Below, piece after piece: positions 16,714 through 26,046 of a stretch of DNA of 64,000 nucleotides. The position numbers and the translations under genes are program-made. Under the pieces are notes generated by a model. It did no database searches, was not told the DNA's origin, and was given only the letters and a program-made list of their open reading frames with translations. The number at the start of each line of letters is the position of its first letter. Position 1 is the stretch's first letter. This stretch comes from an uncultured Lachnospiraceae bacterium (GTDB lineage: Bacteria > Bacillota > Clostridia > Lachnospirales > Lachnospiraceae), in NCBI GenBank assembly GCA_946537305.1, contig CAMNFR010000001.1, positions 60,583 to 124,582 on the forward strand, read 5' to 3'.

Positions 16714-17340
16714 TCAATCTTCATTCAACAGATAGGAGAGTTCCATCAGGCTCTCGATCAGGTTTACGTTTTTAACATGCACCGTCTCCGGCAGTTCCAG
16801 ATCCACATGAGCAAAATTCCAGATGGCCCGTACCCCCGAGGCACAAATCCGCTCCGCAATCGACTGCGCATCCTCCTTGGGGATGGCCAGCGCTGCAATG
16901 GATATATCATTATCCGACAGGAAGGATTCCAGTTCCTTCAGATCCATTACCGGAATCCCCCGGACCTGGGTGCCGATCCGCGCGGGATCCACATCAAAAA
17001 TCCCCTTCACCACAAAACCGCGGTTTTCGAATTTTGCATAGCCGGCGATGGCACTTCCCAGATTGCCCGCGCCGATGATGATCATATAATGGATCTGATC
17101 CAGTCCCAGGATCTTTCCGATCTCCTCTTTCAGATAGGACACATTATAGCCATAGCCCTGCTGTCCAAATCCTCCGAAGTTATTCAGATCCTGACGGATC
17201 TGAGAGGCCGTCACATGCATGCGCCGGCTCAGCTCTTCCGATGAAATACGGCTGATCCCTTCGTTTTCCAATACCTGCAGATATCGGAAATAACGAGGCA
17301 GGCGCCGTATCACCGCCGATGATATTCGTCTTTCTTCCAT
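16714..17340 (-). CDS. rex: Redox-sensing transcriptional repressor Rex
   Basis: 208 aa. A winged-helix DNA-binding domain (about 1-78, with HVTASQIRQDLNNFGGFGQQGYGY) is followed by a Rossmann domain with GAGNLG (90-95) that senses the NADH/NAD+ ratio. Represses fermentation and respiratory genes when NAD+ is high. GGAGG precedes the ATG by 5 bp. It sits after the ftsZ terminator and before the NAD(P)H repair gene nnr, a fitting neighbour. No TTGTGAA-type Rex operator was seen in this window. Confidence 0.94.
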   Translation of the reverse strand: MEERRISSAVIRRLPRYFRYLQVLENEGISRISSEELSRRMHVTASQIRQDLNNFGGFGQQGYGYNVSYLKEEIGKILGLDQIHYMIIIGAGNLGSAIAGYAKFENRGFVVKGIFDVDPARIGTQVRGIPVMDLKELESFLSDNDISIAALAIPKEDAQSIAERICASGVRAIWNFAHVDLELPETVHVKNVNLIESLMELSYLLNED

Positions 17341-17370
17341 ATTTCCTCCACTCGACCGTTCTCTTTAAGC

Positions 17371-17397
17371 AAAAAGAGAGCACCGGGCTCTCTTTTT
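17371..17397 (-). terminator. Terminator after ftsZ
   Basis: AAAAAGAGAGC (17371-17381), 5-nt loop, GCTCTCTTTTT (17387-17397): a perfect 11-bp stem with U-tract on the minus strand, 9 bp past the ftsZ stop. Confidence 0.85.
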
Positions 17398-17405
17398 GAT
17401 ACCAC

Positions 17406-18581
17406 TTATCTCTTCAGGAACGCCGGAATATCAATGGTCTTTTCCTTCACGGAAGGATCCGGAACATTCACATTTCTGGTGGGTGTGAAGGTGACCGGAG
17501 CCTGCTGTTTTCTCTCGGAGAAACGAGGACGCTCAGGCTCCCGGGCGATAGGCTGCTGTGTGTTTGTTCTCGTCCGTGTATTCACAGTGGTGCGGGAAGT
17601 GGTATACGCCGGGCTGGCTACCTCGGTGGACTTATCATCCAGGCCGGTAGCGATCACGGTGATCGTACACTCATCCTGCACATTCTCATCAAAACGGGCA
17701 CCAAAGATAATATTGGCATTTTCTCCGGCCAGTTCCTGCACGTAGCTGGCGGCCTCGTTGGCCTCGATCAGGCCGATATCGCCGGACACATTGATGATGA
17801 CATGGGTCGCGCCTTCGATGCTGGTCTCCAGCAGCGGGCTGCTGACGGCCTGCTTCACGGCTTCAATGGCCTTGTCATCGCCTCTGGCGTTGCCGATACC
17901 GATATGGGCAATGCCCTTATCGATCATGACAGTCTGAACATCTGCAAAGTCCAGATTGATCAAGGCCGGGACATTGATCAGATCCGTAATACCCTGTACT
18001 GCCTGCTGCAGGACCTCATCCGCCTTCTTCAGCGCTTCGGGCATGGTCGTCCGGCGGTCCACGATCTCCAGCAGCTTATCATTCGGGATCACGATCAGTG
18101 TGTCCACGTTCTCTTTCAGTTTTTCAATACCGGTGAGGGCATTGGACATACGGACTTTTCCTTCAAAGCGGAACGGCTTGGTCACAACGCCAACCGTGAG
18201 GATGCCCATTTCCTTGGCAATGCGGGCGATAACAGGAGCCGCACCGGTACCGGTACCGCCGCCCATGCCGCAGGTCACGAATACCATATCCGCGCCCTTG
18301 ACCGCTGCTGCCAGCTCTTCTTCGCTCTCTTCTGCCGCCTTTTCACCGATTTCGGGTTTTGCGCCAGCGCCAAGTCCTTTGGTCAGCTTTTCGCCGATCT
18401 GGATAGCAGTAGGGGCCTTGCACAGCTGCAGTGCCTGGCGATCGGAATTGACGCCGACAAATTCCACGCTCTCTACGTCACTGTCCACCATGCGGTTAAC
18501 GGCATTGTTTCCGGCGCCGCCGATCCCAAGTACAATAATCTTCGCGGCACTTTCTGTCTCGTTCAGCTTTATCTCTAACAA
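17406..18581 (-). CDS. ftsZ: Cell division GTPase FtsZ
   Basis: Tubulin homologue that forms the division ring, 391 aa. The tubulin signature [11 protein letters not shown] is intact, [13 protein letters not shown] marks the N-terminal nucleotide site, and the C terminus ends in the conserved peptide DIPAFLKR. A disordered linker with a run of Thr/Arg/Asn lies before it. An ATG at 18590 abuts the GGAGG with zero spacing, whereas TTG at 18581 has 9 bp; I take TTG, giving the family-like start [11 protein letters not shown]. It is preceded by its own promoter and followed by a terminator. Confidence 0.95.
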   Translation of the reverse strand: MLEIKLNETESAAKIIVLGIGGAGNNAVNRMVDSDVESVEFVGVNSDRQALQLCKAPTAIQIGEKLTKGLGAGAKPEIGEKAAEESEEELAAAVKGADMVFVTCGMGGGTGTGAAPVIARIAKEMGILTVGVVTKPFRFEGKVRMSNALTGIEKLKENVDTLIVIPNDKLLEIVDRRTTMPEALKKADEVLQQAVQGITDLINVPALINLDFADVQTVMIDKGIAHIGIGNARGDDKAIEAVKQAVSSPLLETSIEGATHVIINVSGDIGLIEANEAASYVQELAGENANIIFGARFDENVQDECTITVIATGLDDKSTEVASPAYTTSRTTVNTRTRTNTQQPIAREPERPRFSERKQQAPVTFTPTRNVNVPDPSVKEKTIDIPAFLKR

Positions 18582-18668
18582 TTTAAGCATCCTCCTTTGG
18601 ATCTATGCTCTTCTTGACAAATATCGACCTATTTTAACAATAAATGTGAAGGCACACTCGTAAATAAC

Positions 18669-18697
18669 ATTTTATTTTATTTTCGGTAAATAATCAA
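18669..18697 (-). promoter_or_regulatory. Promoter between ftsQ and ftsZ
   Basis: Minus strand: TTGATT (18692-18697), 17 bp, TAAAAT (18669-18674), in the AT-rich 166-bp ftsQ-ftsZ gap. It would give FtsZ expression separate from the rest of the cluster. Confidence 0.65.
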
Positions 18698-18747
18698 GTA
18701 CCCTTACACAAATTTTACAAAATTTTTTCACGCTCCGTCATAATTAT

Positions 18748-19536
18748 TTATCGGAATACATATGAGGGGTTATCGTCCGTGGGGCTGAAATTGTCCAGGT
18801 ACAGTGTACCCTCACGCCCCTCCAGTTCAGGCAGAATATCCGCCATAGTCAGGAGCTTCTCCTCCATGTTCTTTGCGTCCCCCAGGTAAACGGATATTTC
18901 CCCCATCCGGCAGGTGGCATGTCCGCTCTCGTCGATATCCACCGTTTCCACCAGCGACATCAGAGGCGTTTCCGCGCCTTTCCAGCGAATGGAAGTCACC
19001 TGCAGGAACTGGCTGATATTCAGCACCTCATGCAGTATGGATTCATCCTTGATCGGCAATTTTTCGTTTAATGCTACCCGTTCCGTGGAGATTCCCGTGA
19101 TCTGCGGTACATTTTCGATCAGCTGTGCCGTGCTTTCCACCACATAGCCGTCCCGGTCAAAGTACATATGGGTATCCATAATATCCAGATACCCCACGAT
19201 CTCTTTTTCGTATACAATGATCTCTACCGACTGCAGGCCGGTAAAATGTACGGTATATCTGTCCACAAAGGCGATCCGCGGACTCTGACCGCGCTTTTCC
19301 CGCAGCCAAAGAGCCACCGGATTGCGGTCCCATCCGTCCGGGAAGATCAGGTTCTCCATTTCCGCGCTGGTATAATGGCTGTTGCCTTCAAACTGTACAT
19401 CCTGAATGCGCAGGCTGGCCACGATCAGGACCGCCAGCAGAATAATGCCCAGAATAATCAGCGCGATCCTCATACGCCGCCTCCGCTGCAGATGTTCCCA
19501 CTGCTCCTGCGGCGTCATATCTTCCATCGGTATCAT
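18748..19536 (-). CDS. ftsQ: Division protein FtsQ/DivIB
   Basis: 262 aa single-pass membrane protein of the divisome. A basic cytoplasmic segment (RRRRMR) precedes one transmembrane helix (about 23-43, IALIILGIILLAVLIVASL). Then comes a POTRA-like domain starting IQDVQFEGNSHYTSAEM and a beta domain. It bridges FtsL/FtsB and the FtsW-FtsI synthase. The gap to ftsW is 15 bp, and AGGAG lies 11 bp before the ATG. Sequence identity in this family is low, so the call rests on topology plus cluster position. Confidence 0.85.
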   Translation of the reverse strand: MIPMEDMTPQEQWEHLQRRRRMRIALIILGIILLAVLIVASLRIQDVQFEGNSHYTSAEMENLIFPDGWDRNPVALWLREKRGQSPRIAFVDRYTVHFTGLQSVEIIVYEKEIVGYLDIMDTHMYFDRDGYVVESTAQLIENVPQITGISTERVALNEKLPIKDESILHEVLNISQFLQVTSIRWKGAETPLMSLVETVDIDESGHATCRMGEISVYLGDAKNMEEKLLTMADILPELEGREGTLYLDNFSPTDDNPSYVFR

Positions 19537-19551
19537 AAATCTGTTTGCTCC

Positions 19552-20778
19552 TTAACGTCCGGCAGAGGTAATACTTCGGATCTGTGCTGCCGGTTCGCTT
19601 TCCTCCTCTGCTGAGCTCTCTTCCTCCTCTGCCTCAAACTGTATCTGCCGCGATACGCCCAGCACGATTCCGATCTCTCCCAGAAGTACCAGCAGCGCAG
19701 TACCTCCGTAACTGATAAACGGCAGGGATACGCCCGTATTCGGAATAAAATTCGTCACAACGGCAATATTCAGGAAGACCTGCAGCGCGATCTGTGCCAT
19801 CACGCCGATGACCATCATAGATCCCAGAAGATCCGGGGCATTGTTGGCAATGACCATAAAACGGTACAGCATGAACAGGAACAGGAGAATGACGCAAACG
19901 GCGCCGAAAAGGCCCAGTTCTTCACAGATAATGGAAAAGATCATATCGTTCTGTGCTTCCGGCACAAACCCCAGCTTCTGCACACTGTTGCCCAGGCCCT
20001 TCCCGAAAAGTCCGCCGGAGCCAATGGCATACAGCCCCTGAAGCACCTGGAATCCGCCGCTCTGCGGATATGCTTCCGGATGATTCCATACCAGAATACG
20101 GCTCAGCTGGTACTGGTGCAGGAACGGCAGGTTCAGCAGCAGTCCGGTACCGAATTTTGCCATCAGCACCGCCGCCGCAATAACACCCGTCAAAAGCCAG
20201 ACACTCCATTTTTCCCGGGTCGCGACCAGATACATGCCGACCACGATTCCGGCAATAATGATACCGGAGCTCAGGTTGTTCATAGCCACCAGCCCGAAAG
20301 GCAGGATGGCAAAATAGAAAATCATGCGTATGCTCCGCATGGTGCCGAGATATCGGTTCATCTTACTGATCAGCACCGCGGTGACCAGAATCATGGCGAC
20401 CTTTACAAATTCCGTCGGCTGAAACAGGGCGTGGCCGTTAAAGCCCAGCCAGCGCTTTTTACCGTTAAAATCGATGCCGAAGGATGTAAAGTTCACAAGG
20501 ATCATCAGGATGATCGAGACACCCCATCCGAGAAACCACAGTCTGGCCCAGGCATGATAATCCCTGGTGGCGACCCACAGCATCAGAAGTATGCCGATCA
20601 CCATGAACTCCGCCTGGCGCTTCATGTAATAAGCGCCGTCTCCCAGCTTCAGCTGTGCACTGTAATAACTGGTGCTGTAGACCATGACCAGTCCAAAGCA
20701 GGACAGGAACAGAACAACAAACAGCAGATTGAAGTCATAATAGGACAGGAAATTCTTTTTTAATTTTGCTCGGTTCAT
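19552..20778 (-). CDS. ftsW: Septal peptidoglycan glycosyltransferase FtsW (SEDS family)
   Basis: 408 aa with about ten transmembrane helices. SEDS marks include GLVMVYSTSYY near the N terminus, QPTEFVKVA (the QPSE-like loop), GFVPEAQNDMIFSIICEELG and SLPFISYGGTALL. Polymerises lipid II at the septum together with the FtsI-type transpeptidase encoded two genes upstream. The cytoplasmic tail is rich in Glu (EAEEEESSAEEESE). RodA is the alternative, but the division-cluster context favours FtsW. It begins 30 bp after murD. Confidence 0.93.
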   Translation of the reverse strand: MNRAKLKKNFLSYYDFNLLFVVLFLSCFGLVMVYSTSYYSAQLKLGDGAYYMKRQAEFMVIGILLMLWVATRDYHAWARLWFLGWGVSIILMILVNFTSFGIDFNGKKRWLGFNGHALFQPTEFVKVAMILVTAVLISKMNRYLGTMRSIRMIFYFAILPFGLVAMNNLSSGIIIAGIVVGMYLVATREKWSVWLLTGVIAAAVLMAKFGTGLLLNLPFLHQYQLSRILVWNHPEAYPQSGGFQVLQGLYAIGSGGLFGKGLGNSVQKLGFVPEAQNDMIFSIICEELGLFGAVCVILLFLFMLYRFMVIANNAPDLLGSMMVIGVMAQIALQVFLNIAVVTNFIPNTGVSLPFISYGGTALLVLLGEIGIVLGVSRQIQFEAEEEESSAEEESEPAAQIRSITSAGR

Positions 20779-20808
20779 ACGATCCTCTCCTATACTCGGG
20801 GAAGGTCC

Positions 20809-22152
20809 TTACAGCGCACGGACCCGGTCCTTAAAATCTCTGCCTCTTACTTCATAATTGGGATACATTCCCCAGCTGGCACATGCCGGGGAAAGCAGCA
20901 CCGCATCTCCGGGCACTGCATTTTCTGTTGCCACACGGATGGCCTCATCCATGTCATTCACCAGGGCGATCTCGCAGTCAGACAGCCGCTCCGCCGCTTC
21001 CGCGATACGCTCCGCCGTGGCGCCCATAAGGATCAGCAATTTCACCTTGCCCTCAAAGGCCAGGATCCATTCGTCAAAGGAGCCGCCTTTGTCGTAGCCG
21101 CCGCCGATCAGAATGGTAGGCCGGACCATGGCCCGGATGGCCTGAATGGCCGCATCCGGATTGGTTCCCTTGGAATCGTTATAATAGGCCACGCCGTTCT
21201 TTTCAGTCACATATTCAATGCGGTGTTCGACCGCCAGGAAGCGTTTTAAGGTCTCCCGGATAATATCCATGGGAACACCGATGGTCAGGCACATCAGCAC
21301 GGCCGCCATTACATTCTCGTAATTATGCCTGCCAAGAAGCTGCAGCTCATGGATGCCCACGACCTTTTCCTTTTTCCCGTCCAGACATACCCAGATATCT
21401 TCTCCCGACAGCCAGGCCCCCTCCGGCAGCTCTCTGGCACTGGAGAAGAACAAGACCCGGGCGGGGCAGGACGGTGCAAACTCACGCAGCCGCTCATCTT
21501 CATAGTTCAGTACGCAGACATCTTCTTTTGTCTGGTTCCTGCTGATGCTTTCCTTCACTTCGGCATAGCATTCCATGGTCTTATGCCGGTTCAGATGATC
21601 CGGGGTGATATTCAGCACAGCAGACACCTGGGGATGGAACGTACGGATAGTCTCCAGCTGGAAACTGGACACCTCTGCCACCGTCACGGATTCCTCCGTG
21701 GTCTTATCCGCCTCACGCGTATAGGCATTTCCGATATTTCCCACCACAAACACAGAATTATAATAAGCGGCACAGATCTCTCCGGTCAGCGCCGTGGTAG
21801 TCGTTTTTCCATTGGTGCCGGTGATGGCGATCAGACGTCCCTTCGCCACAGAATAGGCCAGTTCGATCTCACTCCAGATCGGAATGCCGGCGGCCTTGAT
21901 CTGACCGGCCAACGGAGAATCCAGCGGGATGCCGGGGCTGATTACACAAAGACTGCACTCCGACAGCGTCTCCTTTGTCAGTTCTCCCAGAACGACCGAC
22001 AGATCTGCTTCTGCAGGGAATTCTCCCCGCAGCTCTTCCGCATTCTTGTTGACATCTCCATCATATAAAACAACAGATTTTCCCTCTGCCAGTAACAGTC
22101 TGCAGGCATTCTTGCCGCTGATACCGGCGCCGGCTACTAATATTCTGTCCAA
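20809..22152 (-). CDS. murD: UDP-N-acetylmuramoylalanine--D-glutamate ligase
   Basis: Adds D-Glu to UDP-MurNAc-L-Ala in the cytoplasm, 447 aa. The P-loop is TGTNGKTTTT (111-120), and VLNITPDHLNRH and YNDSKGTNPDA match Mur ligase signatures. The ATG at 22179 has no ribosome site, whereas TTG at 22152 has AGGGGG 8 bp upstream and gives the standard start MDRILVAGAGISG. A strong promoter lies 50 bp upstream, so murD starts an inner transcription unit within the cluster. Confidence 0.92.
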   Translation of the reverse strand: MDRILVAGAGISGKNACRLLLAEGKSVVLYDGDVNKNAEELRGEFPAEADLSVVLGELTKETLSECSLCVISPGIPLDSPLAGQIKAAGIPIWSEIELAYSVAKGRLIAITGTNGKTTTTALTGEICAAYYNSVFVVGNIGNAYTREADKTTEESVTVAEVSSFQLETIRTFHPQVSAVLNITPDHLNRHKTMECYAEVKESISRNQTKEDVCVLNYEDERLREFAPSCPARVLFFSSARELPEGAWLSGEDIWVCLDGKKEKVVGIHELQLLGRHNYENVMAAVLMCLTIGVPMDIIRETLKRFLAVEHRIEYVTEKNGVAYYNDSKGTNPDAAIQAIRAMVRPTILIGGGYDKGGSFDEWILAFEGKVKLLILMGATAERIAEAAERLSDCEIALVNDMDEAIRVATENAVPGDAVLLSPACASWGMYPNYEVRGRDFKDRVRAL

Positions 22153-22203
22153 GTTAATAACCCCCTGTGGAAGGCGCATACCGCACCATATTCATAAATC
22201 AGT

Positions 22204-22232
22204 ATTATAACGTATCTAACGTGAAAGTGCAA
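22204..22232 (-). promoter_or_regulatory. Internal promoter of the cell-wall cluster, before murD
   Basis: Minus strand: TTGCAC (22227-22232), 17 bp, TATAAT (22204-22209), in the mraY-murD gap. The predicted transcript start near 22197 suits the TTG start of murD better than the ATG at 22179. Confidence 0.75.
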
Positions 22233-22240
22233 GGGTGGGT

Positions 22241-23203
22241 TTACCGCCCCAGCAGAGCCACCAGGCAAAGCGCCGCAGTGACAATGGAAAAGACCGTGAC
22301 CACACGGGTCTCAGACCATCCGCCCAGCTCAAAATGATGGTGGATGGGGGACATGCGGAACAGCCGCTTGCCATGGGTCTTCTTAAAATAGGCGACCTGC
22401 AGGATAACGGATACGACCTCCGCCAGATAGACAAAACCGACCACCACAATAATGAACGGATCCTTCAGCATGAAAGCAGCAGAGGCTACAAAAGCCCCCA
22501 GCGCCAGAGACCCGGTGTCTCCCATAAATACGCGTGCCGGATAGCAGTTGAACAGAAGGAATCCTGCCAGGGCGCCTATAACAGCACCGGTCACGGTCTC
22601 GATGCCTGCCCCGGTCGCAATGGAATCAATGGTCAGATAGGCGGCAACGATCAGCGTAACCGTAGAGCAGAGCCCGTCCAGACCATCAGTAAAATTGACG
22701 CCGTTATCCGTCCCCAGCACCACAAAGAAAAGAAAGGGAACAAAGAGCCATACCGGCATGGTAAATTCCGCAGCCGTAAAAGGAATGCGCATCACGGTGC
22801 CGTTTCCGGACCACTGCAGGATATACAGGCAGAAAACAGCCGTCAGCAGAAACTGGGCCGCCATCTTCTGTTTAGGGTTCAGCCCCTCGGAATGATGGCG
22901 CACGACCTTGATAAAGTCATCCAGAAATCCGATGATGCCGAAGCCGACCGTCATCAGGAGCACCGGAATGGTGCGGGGATGCGCGGGGGCAAAGACCAAA
23001 CCTGTGACCAGGATCGCCAAAATGAAGGCCAGGCCGCCCATGGTGGGCGTTCCCTGCTTCTTCAGATGAGACTGCGGACCGTCTTCCCGCACCTCCTGAC
23101 CGAATTTCAGGCGTTTCAGGAAGGGAATGAGGAGCGGACAGAGAACGGCGCTCAGTGCAAAAGAAATCAACGTAGCCAGAATGGCAATTTTTGCAGGTGT
23201 CAT
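22241..23203 (-). CDS. mraY: Phospho-N-acetylmuramoyl-pentapeptide-transferase
   Basis: Integral membrane enzyme making lipid I from UDP-MurNAc-pentapeptide and undecaprenyl phosphate. 320 aa with about ten transmembrane helices. Family marks: KKQGTPTMGG (near residue 48), the Asp-rich NFTDGLDGL, and the cytoplasmic MSPIHHHFELGGWSE. GAGG lies 9 bp before the ATG. It follows ftsI after 73 bp containing a GGAGGGAGT hairpin (about 23226-23261) that might act as an attenuator but lacks a T-run. Confidence 0.95.
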   Translation of the reverse strand: MTPAKIAILATLISFALSAVLCPLLIPFLKRLKFGQEVREDGPQSHLKKQGTPTMGGLAFILAILVTGLVFAPAHPRTIPVLLMTVGFGIIGFLDDFIKVVRHHSEGLNPKQKMAAQFLLTAVFCLYILQWSGNGTVMRIPFTAAEFTMPVWLFVPFLFFVVLGTDNGVNFTDGLDGLCSTVTLIVAAYLTIDSIATGAGIETVTGAVIGALAGFLLFNCYPARVFMGDTGSLALGAFVASAAFMLKDPFIIVVVGFVYLAEVVSVILQVAYFKKTHGKRLFRMSPIHHHFELGGWSETRVVTVFSIVTAALCLVALLGR

Positions 23204-23276
23204 TATAATAACCTCTTTTCATGACAATACTCCCTCCGGGTCTTCAGCCGGGGAGGGAGTGTTGTTCGTAATATTT

Positions 23277-25529
23277 TTATTCTTCATCTTCGCCTTCGGC
23301 GTTTTCAGCGTCGTCTTCGGCATCTTTATCGTTTTCAGCGTCGTCGCCTTCGGCGGCTTCGCCATTTTCGGCGTCCTCGCCGTTTTCGGCATCTTCACCT
23401 TCAGCGGCTTCACCTTCGGCAGCCTCGCCTTCCCCTTCGGCTTCGCCTTCTTCACCCTCTCCTTCGGCCGCATCTTCACGCTCCTCCGCAGGGATGGTGT
23501 TTCCTTCGGCATCGGTGGGTACTTCGGCGGGCGGGCCGTCATCCGCAGGGGTGACAAAGCCGCCTTCGGGGACTTCTTCGTCCATCTCTTCCCGGACAGC
23601 GGGAGTGACGACATCATCAATGATATTGCCGTCAGCATCGGTCTCAGGCTCTCTGGGCGCCTCGGCATCGGCGTCAAAGGCCTGCGCCGGCGTAATGTTC
23701 AGGTACTCCAGCAGGGATCTCATGATCTTCTGCTCCAGCGGAACCGCCGTATCCTTTACCGTATACTTGGGGACCTCCTTGCTGTGAGGATTATCCACCA
23801 CTACGTATACCAGCAGCTCGGGATCCTCCACAGGCGTAAATCCCACGAAGGAAAGCACATAGTTCTCACTGCCTCGGGGATATTTTTCAGCGGTACCGGT
23901 CTTGCCGCCCACGGTATAGCCCTGGATAACGGCGTTCTTTGCAGTACCGTCGGAAACTACCATGGCCAGTCCGTTCTTAAGGACTTCCACCGCGGATTTG
24001 CTGACCGTCTCGCGCACGACGGTGCTGCCGACCTCCTCGATCACATCTCCACCGGAGCTCAAAATTTCCTTGACCACGTGAGGCTTATAGTAGGAGCCTC
24101 CGTTCAGGACCGAGCAGTAGGCGGCGGCCATCTGTACCATGGTGCAGGTGAAGTTCTGGCCAAAGGCGTTGGTCGCCAGGTCAACAGATGACATCTTATC
24201 TTCGGTGTACAGGATACCGGAGGCTTCACCCGGCAGATCAATTCCGGTGAGACGTCCGAACCCGAAGAGATTCTGATATTTTGCGAAGACGGATTTTCCC
24301 ATCAGCTTTGCCATCTGCATCATGGCATCGTTGCAGGACTTTCCGAGGGCCTCTTCAAAGGTCAGTTCCCCGTGGCGATGGGAACAGCGGATATAACGGT
24401 CTACGACCTGTTCACCACCGTCGCAGTCAAAGGTAGTATCTGCTTCCGCCAGATTTTCTTCCAGGGCCGCGGCCTCGGTAAAGACCTTGGCCGTGGACCC
24501 CGGTTCGAATGTGTCGGAAATAGCAAAATTCCGCCACATCGCATTCAGTGCATCCGACTTCTCGCTGTCGTTCATCGCACTGATTTCTTCCTCACTGTAC
24601 CTTGCGCTGAGATCCTGCGGGTTGTTCAGATCGAACATGGAGTCCGTGGCCATGGCCAGGATCTCGGCCGTCTTGGGATCCATCACCACCACGCCGACAT
24701 TGTCTACGGTCTTGTCCGCAATAAATTCCTGAATGGCATTCTCTACGATACGCTGCACGGTATAGTCGATGGTGGTTACAATGGTGGCACCGTCTTCAGC
24801 GCTCCGGGTGGTGCGCTCGATCACACCGTCCCGGTTCAGATACCCGTAGCTGCGCCCGTTGGTGCCCACCAGATAGCTGTTGTAATACTGCTCTATTCCC
24901 CAGTTGCCCTGACTGCTGTCCGTGCCGGAAAACCCGAGGATCGTGCAGGCCAGGGAGTCATACGGATAGACACGTTTATATTCTGATTCGAACCATACGC
25001 CGGTATTGCTGACCTTGCCCACATTGTCCTTGCCGCTGTTATATTCGGTGCGATATGTCTCAAAGGCTGTTTTCTGTTCTTCTGACAGTTCTCTGGCATA
25101 GCGGACATAGGCACTGTTGGCATTCTGGGTCAGTACTTCTGTCATCTCCTCCTGTGTGTAACCGAACGTGTTCATCAAAGCAGCCACGGTAGCCGCCTGG
25201 TCATCGGCATTTCCCTGGAGGATCACGGAGGGATCCAGGATCAGATTATAGACCTGTTCACTGGCTGCCAGGACCGTCTGATTGCGGTCGGTGATCGTGC
25301 CGCGCCTAAAAGGAATCACAGAGCTGTTGACCGTCTGCTGGTTCAGCACGATACGGCTGTAGGCAGCGCCGCGTCCGTAGATGATCCAGACAATTACTCC
25401 CACCAGTACAAATAAAGCTAACGCCACCAATAGATAGGCGGACGCCAGCTTTTTCTGCATAAACCTGCGTATTCTTTTGGTTTTCTTCGGTTCCTTGGGT
25501 GACTCAGTCGTCGGTTGGGATGTCTTCAT
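23277..25529 (-). CDS. ftsI: Septal transpeptidase (class B penicillin-binding protein, FtsI/SpoVD type) with acidic tail
   Basis: Cross-links septal peptidoglycan, 750 aa. One N-terminal membrane helix (about 31-52) is followed by a dimerisation domain and a transpeptidase domain with SxxK = STAK (345-348), SxN = SCN (398-400) and KTG (543-545). I see no PASTA domains. After about residue 615 comes a 130-residue disordered tail, the last 65 residues being almost only Ala, Glu, Gly, Asp and Asn in repeats such as AEGE and DAENGE. The ATG at 25529 overlaps ftsL; a GTG at 25547 is the alternative start. The neighbours favour FtsI over SpoVD. Confidence 0.9.
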   Translation of the reverse strand: MKTSQPTTESPKEPKKTKRIRRFMQKKLASAYLLVALALFVLVGVIVWIIYGRGAAYSRIVLNQQTVNSSVIPFRRGTITDRNQTVLAASEQVYNLILDPSVILQGNADDQAATVAALMNTFGYTQEEMTEVLTQNANSAYVRYARELSEEQKTAFETYRTEYNSGKDNVGKVSNTGVWFESEYKRVYPYDSLACTILGFSGTDSSQGNWGIEQYYNSYLVGTNGRSYGYLNRDGVIERTTRSAEDGATIVTTIDYTVQRIVENAIQEFIADKTVDNVGVVVMDPKTAEILAMATDSMFDLNNPQDLSARYSEEEISAMNDSEKSDALNAMWRNFAISDTFEPGSTAKVFTEAAALEENLAEADTTFDCDGGEQVVDRYIRCSHRHGELTFEEALGKSCNDAMMQMAKLMGKSVFAKYQNLFGFGRLTGIDLPGEASGILYTEDKMSSVDLATNAFGQNFTCTMVQMAAAYCSVLNGGSYYKPHVVKEILSSGGDVIEEVGSTVVRETVSKSAVEVLKNGLAMVVSDGTAKNAVIQGYTVGGKTGTAEKYPRGSENYVLSFVGFTPVEDPELLVYVVVDNPHSKEVPKYTVKDTAVPLEQKIMRSLLEYLNITPAQAFDADAEAPREPETDADGNIIDDVVTPAVREEMDEEVPEGGFVTPADDGPPAEVPTDAEGNTIPAEEREDAAEGEGEEGEAEGEGEAAEGEAAEGEDAENGEDAENGEAAEGDDAENDKDAEDDAENAEGEDEE
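23281..23475. repeat. Low-complexity coding repeat in ftsI
   Basis: Degenerate short tandem units (GCCTTCGGC / GCGTCGTCTTC type on the plus strand) encode the Ala-Glu-Gly-Asp-rich tail of the transpeptidase. Such DNA is prone to slippage, so tail length may differ between strains. Confidence 0.7.
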
Positions 25530-25986
25530 ACTGACGCACGTACTCACTTTCTGTTCTGTCGAAACGGATCACCTGGTCCTCTGAGGGATATACCATACCC
25601 ATCTCTTCCGTAGCTACCTTGTAGATATGGTCCAGATCCGTGTAGATGGCGACCGAACCCTCAATGGCATTATTGGAAAGCCGCAGAGAATCCAGCTGAT
25701 TCTGCAGCGTCACAATATGCTGTTTGGATGCTACGATCTCCGCCTTCAGCATCAGGGTCTGATAGCAGATAAATACGCTGATGATCATAGCCACGGACAG
25801 CATCACAACATACAGCACAGACATCTGTCTGGCTCTGGCGCGGTTTCTGCGGACTCTTTTCTTAACCTGCTCCCTGCTCTCGCCAAAGGGCTCATAGACC
25901 GGTTCTTCTTTCCGGACAACATTCCCCTCCACATAGTAGTGAATGTCATCGTTCACCGGAATCCGTCTTCTTGTCTGCTGTGCCAT
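25504..25986 (-). CDS. ftsL: FtsL-like division protein
   Basis: 160 aa bitopic membrane protein. A long basic cytoplasmic segment (KKRVRRNRARARQ) precedes one transmembrane helix (about 56-76). A short extracytoplasmic coiled coil (KAEIVASKQHIVTLQNQLDSLRL) and a 45-residue tail follow. Primary sequence is poorly conserved in this family, so the call uses topology and the position between rsmH and ftsI. It overlaps the ftsI start by 26 bp, suggesting coupled translation. Confidence 0.8.
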   Translation of the reverse strand: MAQQTRRRIPVNDDIHYYVEGNVVRKEEPVYEPFGESREQVKKRVRRNRARARQMSVLYVVMLSVAMIISVFICYQTLMLKAEIVASKQHIVTLQNQLDSLRLSNNAIEGSVAIYTDLDHIYKVATEEMGMVYPSEDQVIRFDRTESEYVRQYEDIPTDD

Positions 25987-26046
25987 ATCATTTCCCCCGT
26001 TTTACCAGTAGTTTTCAGTAATGTCAAGTACTCTTTTGCTTTTCCC

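Noticed and set aside
23281..23475. Regular repeats on the plus strand resembling a CRISPR or minisatellite
   Set aside because: They are degenerate codon repeats in frame with the acidic tail of FtsI; there are no unique spacers.
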